Virus record (IMG/VR): IMGVR_UViG_3300009515_000011
Span: 1 to 34,924 of that record
Origin: a virus
Reading direction: 5' to 3' (one strand)
Length of the DNA: 34,924 nt
Shown here: piece by piece, positions 33,216 through 34,924 of the stretch
Position numbering within the stretch: the stretch's first letter is position 1
Layout of the letters: each line of letters starts with the position of its first letter
Made by a program: the position numbers and the translations under genes
Notes under the pieces: generated by a model
What the model was told of the DNA's origin: nothing
Seen by the model: the letters and a program-made list of their open reading frames with translations, nothing else
Database searches by the model: none

Positions 33216-33782
33216 CTACGGAGCCCTGTTCTCGTCGATGATATTGAAGCTCTCGATGGCCATGTCGATTTCCTGGATCGACACCTCACTGGCAGTGGCA
33301 TCCAGATCTGACGACACCTTGTGTCGAATCGGGAACGCCTGATTGAGCCTGTACTCAATCCAGCCAGGGAGCCCGGCGCCGACATCGACCTTCTGGAACT
33401 CGTTGTTCGTATTGGCGTCAGAAGCTTGCTTCGAGTCCCTGTGAAGATGGAAGATCGACACATCGGCACGGTACTCAGCGTTGCCCTCAATGACATCCTT
33501 CATCCAGAGCCAGAACGTGCCATCGCCCAAAGCGACACCGCGCGACATGGTGATGTCGCTAACCGTCGGGATGCCGACGTATTTCTGGGTATAGATGAAG
33601 TGCCCCTCGCGATACTCAACCGCGTCATGGGTCGCTTCAGGAGTGGTCACTGCATTGAAACCAGCAGAGACGTCTGGAGCTGCAGTGCCCAGTTGAGGGA
33701 TACCCACGCCATCACCGAATCCACGTACTAGTACGTGAAACCGAAAATTGTGAAGGTAGTCAGTGCTTTTTGCTCTAGCCAT
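33216..33782 (-). CDS. Tail tube protein, gp19-like
   Basis: A 188-residue protein of the T4 gp19-like tube family, which stacks as hexamer rings inside the sheath. Supporting sequence: YLHNFRFHVLVRG (9-21), SAGFNAVTTPEATHDAVEYREG (39-60), the TMSRGVALGDGTFWLWMKDVI block and the closing ATASEVSIQEIDMAIE strand. Length is close to the family norm of about 150-190. AGAGG precedes the ATG. A terminator follows directly, which fits a high-copy structural gene. It lies just downstream of the lectin-like gene. Confidence 0.88.
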   Translation of the reverse strand: MARAKSTDYLHNFRFHVLVRGFGDGVGIPQLGTAAPDVSAGFNAVTTPEATHDAVEYREGHFIYTQKYVGIPTVSDITMSRGVALGDGTFWLWMKDVIEGNAEYRADVSIFHLHRDSKQASDANTNNEFQKVDVGAGLPGWIEYRLNQAFPIRHKVSSDLDATASEVSIQEIDMAIESFNIIDENRAP

Positions 33783-33848
33783 GGGTGCCTCTCACTTCCC
33801 GAAGTAACAGACTGAGTATATCACGCCTGAGGTAGCGAGCTACTCGGC

Positions 33849-34331
33849 CTAGTAGGTGGCCTTCCAGTTCAGGTCGTTCGTGTTACCCGCGTCGTTGGTG
33901 GTGACGTCGTAGTAGTAGTCGAACCCGGCGTTTGTGACAGCCTGAACCCAGATCTCACCACGGGCCGCAGCGCCGTTGGACTTGTCCAGGCACAGCGTGA
34001 CAACCGGAGTCACGCCCGTTGGAAACGGCTCGGCAAATGTCACAGTGGCCGTCAGCAACGCCACGGCGTTGACGTCGAGAGCCGCAACCTGACCATGCTG
34101 TTCCAGGGGAATGGACATCAGGTCAACATTGTCCGAAGACTGGACCGGAGAAACGCTGACTGTGCCTGCGTCCACCAGAGTCTTCAGGGCCCGCATCGAG
34201 TCCAGCTCTGCAACGGAGCGCTGGATATCGATACTGTCATTGGCTCCGCCAGCCGCGTCGAGGACGACATACGCCTCAGAGATAGGCGTGGGCGTGGCAG
34301 CCAGGTTCGTAATTGTAACGGTTACGCTCAT
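33849..34331 (-). CDS. H-type lectin-like protein between sheath and tube
   Basis: A 160-residue protein. The C-terminal part (about 94-160) follows the H-type lectin pattern: VTFAEPFPTGVTPVVTLCLD, IWVQAVTNAGFDYYYDV and a closing LNWKATY, matching the VxFxxPF...PxV...GFxxxxxT...W.A layout of that fold. The first 85 residues are of a different, beta/helix type with no known match. GGGAGA lies upstream of the ATG. H-type lectins bind sugars, and this gene lies between sheath and tube where such proteins are not typical. It could decorate the tail or head-tail region. The lectin call is by pattern only. Confidence 0.6.
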   Translation of the reverse strand: MSVTVTITNLAATPTPISEAYVVLDAAGGANDSIDIQRSVAELDSMRALKTLVDAGTVSVSPVQSSDNVDLMSIPLEQHGQVAALDVNAVALLTATVTFAEPFPTGVTPVVTLCLDKSNGAAARGEIWVQAVTNAGFDYYYDVTTNDAGNTNDLNWKATY

Positions 34332-34357
34332 CTTCTATCTCCCGTGTTTTTCGCCTG

Positions 34358-34924
34358 TTACGCGGTCAGAGTCTTCTGCGAGAACCGGAACCGAATGAAC
34401 TCACCCGGGCGGTTCGGAGCGATGCCGATGTCAACAACGACTTGGCCCGCGTTGACGACTTCCGGCGGGTTGTTTGTTTGATCAACGATGACAAAGAACG
34501 CATCGGATGGGGTGTTGCCCGCGAAGTGACCCGTGTTGTAGAGGTTCAGCAGGAACCCGTCGATGGTTGATTTGATTGATGTGTACAGCGAAGCGGTGAT
34601 CGACTCGAACACGAAGTTGTGAGTCGAATTGAAGACCGACTTCTCAACGAACTGGAACAACCTCACTGCGTTGATGTATCGGAAGATGTCGTTGGTCGCT
34701 GACAGCGTCCGCACGCCCCACACAGCCAAACCAGTCTGGGTGGTGTTGATGAGCGGATTGATGCGCGCCGGGTACACCAAGTCTCGCTCGCCCTTGTCGG
34801 GATTCGACTCAAGGCCAATGAGTGAACGTAGGGCACCGTCAACAGTTCCGCCGGGCGCCTTGCCGACATAAATCGTATCCGCGTCGCGCCGTGCATAGTC
34901 GAGCACGCCGGGCCCGACCAGCCG
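34358..34924 (-). CDS. Tail sheath protein, C-terminal part (cut by window edge)
   Basis: The last 188 codons of a gene entering from the right edge; the reading frame is open to base 34924. It is the conserved C-terminal domain of contractile sheath proteins: SLIGLES...RDLVYPARINPLINT, a GLAVWGVRTLS strand, FRYINAVRLFQFVEKSVF, NLYNTGHFAGNTPSDAFFVIVD and a final APNRPGEFIRFRFSQKT. These elements pack against the tube and link adjacent sheath subunits. The N-terminal and protruding domains lie outside the window. Confidence 0.92.
   Translation of the reverse strand, partial: RLVGPGVLDYARRDADTIYVGKAPGGTVDGALRSLIGLESNPDKGERDLVYPARINPLINTTQTGLAVWGVRTLSATNDIFRYINAVRLFQFVEKSVFNSTHNFVFESITASLYTSIKSTIDGFLLNLYNTGHFAGNTPSDAFFVIVDQTNNPPEVVNAGQVVVDIGIAPNRPGEFIRFRFSQKTLTA

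Noticed and set aside
17551-34924. Extracellular contractile injection system or tailocin instead of a phage
   Set aside because: No AAA+ ATPase or effector genes are seen, and the 1521-residue tape measure and large adhesin cassette fit a phage tail better. Capsid genes are outside the window, so a tailocin cannot be fully excluded.

Overview
The window is the tail module of a contractile-tailed dsDNA bacteriophage or large prophage (Caudoviricetes, myovirus morphology). Every credible gene lies on the minus strand, so transcription runs from base 34924 down to base 1. Genes are packed with overlaps of a few bases or gaps of a few bases (TAATG, TGATG, ATGA, TAGTG junctions), as in a phage late operon. 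Base composition is moderately GC-rich and even. No tRNA, integrase, capsid, packaging or lysis gene is present, so the host cannot be named from this segment.

In transcription order, bases 34924-30400 hold the end of the tail sheath gene, an H-type-lectin-like protein, the tail tube protein, a second tube-like protein with a hydrophobic insertion, two small unknown genes, a degenerate HNH-type zinc protein with ribbon-helix-helix-like repeats, a four-cysteine T4 gp26-like protein and a 45-residue ORF. Two intrinsic terminators divide this part: one between the two tube-like genes and one just before the tape measure gene.

Bases 30228-19599 are a classical tail-core and baseplate block: a 1521-residue tape measure, a LysM baseplate protein, a gpD/gp27-like hub, a gpV/gp5-like OB-fold spike, a small unknown protein, a gp25-like wedge protein, a gpJ/gp6-like wedge protein with a long coiled-coil insertion, and a BppU-like immunoglobulin-type protein. 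A membrane protein with an HExxH metallopeptidase motif follows (19591-18728).

The rest, about 18.7 kb or more than half the window, is a very large distal-tail/adhesion cassette. It contains mosaic fibre proteins that share at least three interchangeable beta-rich modules, LamG/concanavalin-like proteins, three tandem paralogues starting MALP, several small proteins and a GT-A-type glycosyltransferase. The left edge cuts another fibre-like protein. Four of these proteins share a short N-terminal leader of the form xLxHQ.

Together the genes would build a long contractile tail with a simple conserved baseplate carrying an unusually elaborate, duplicated set of probable glycan-binding adhesins. 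The most unusual parts are the glycosyltransferase and the membrane metallopeptidase inside a structural operon, the zinc/ribbon-helix-helix protein in the chaperone region, the modified second tube protein, and the extensive module shuffling among the fibre proteins. All functional assignments come from reading motifs and gene order; no database search was run.
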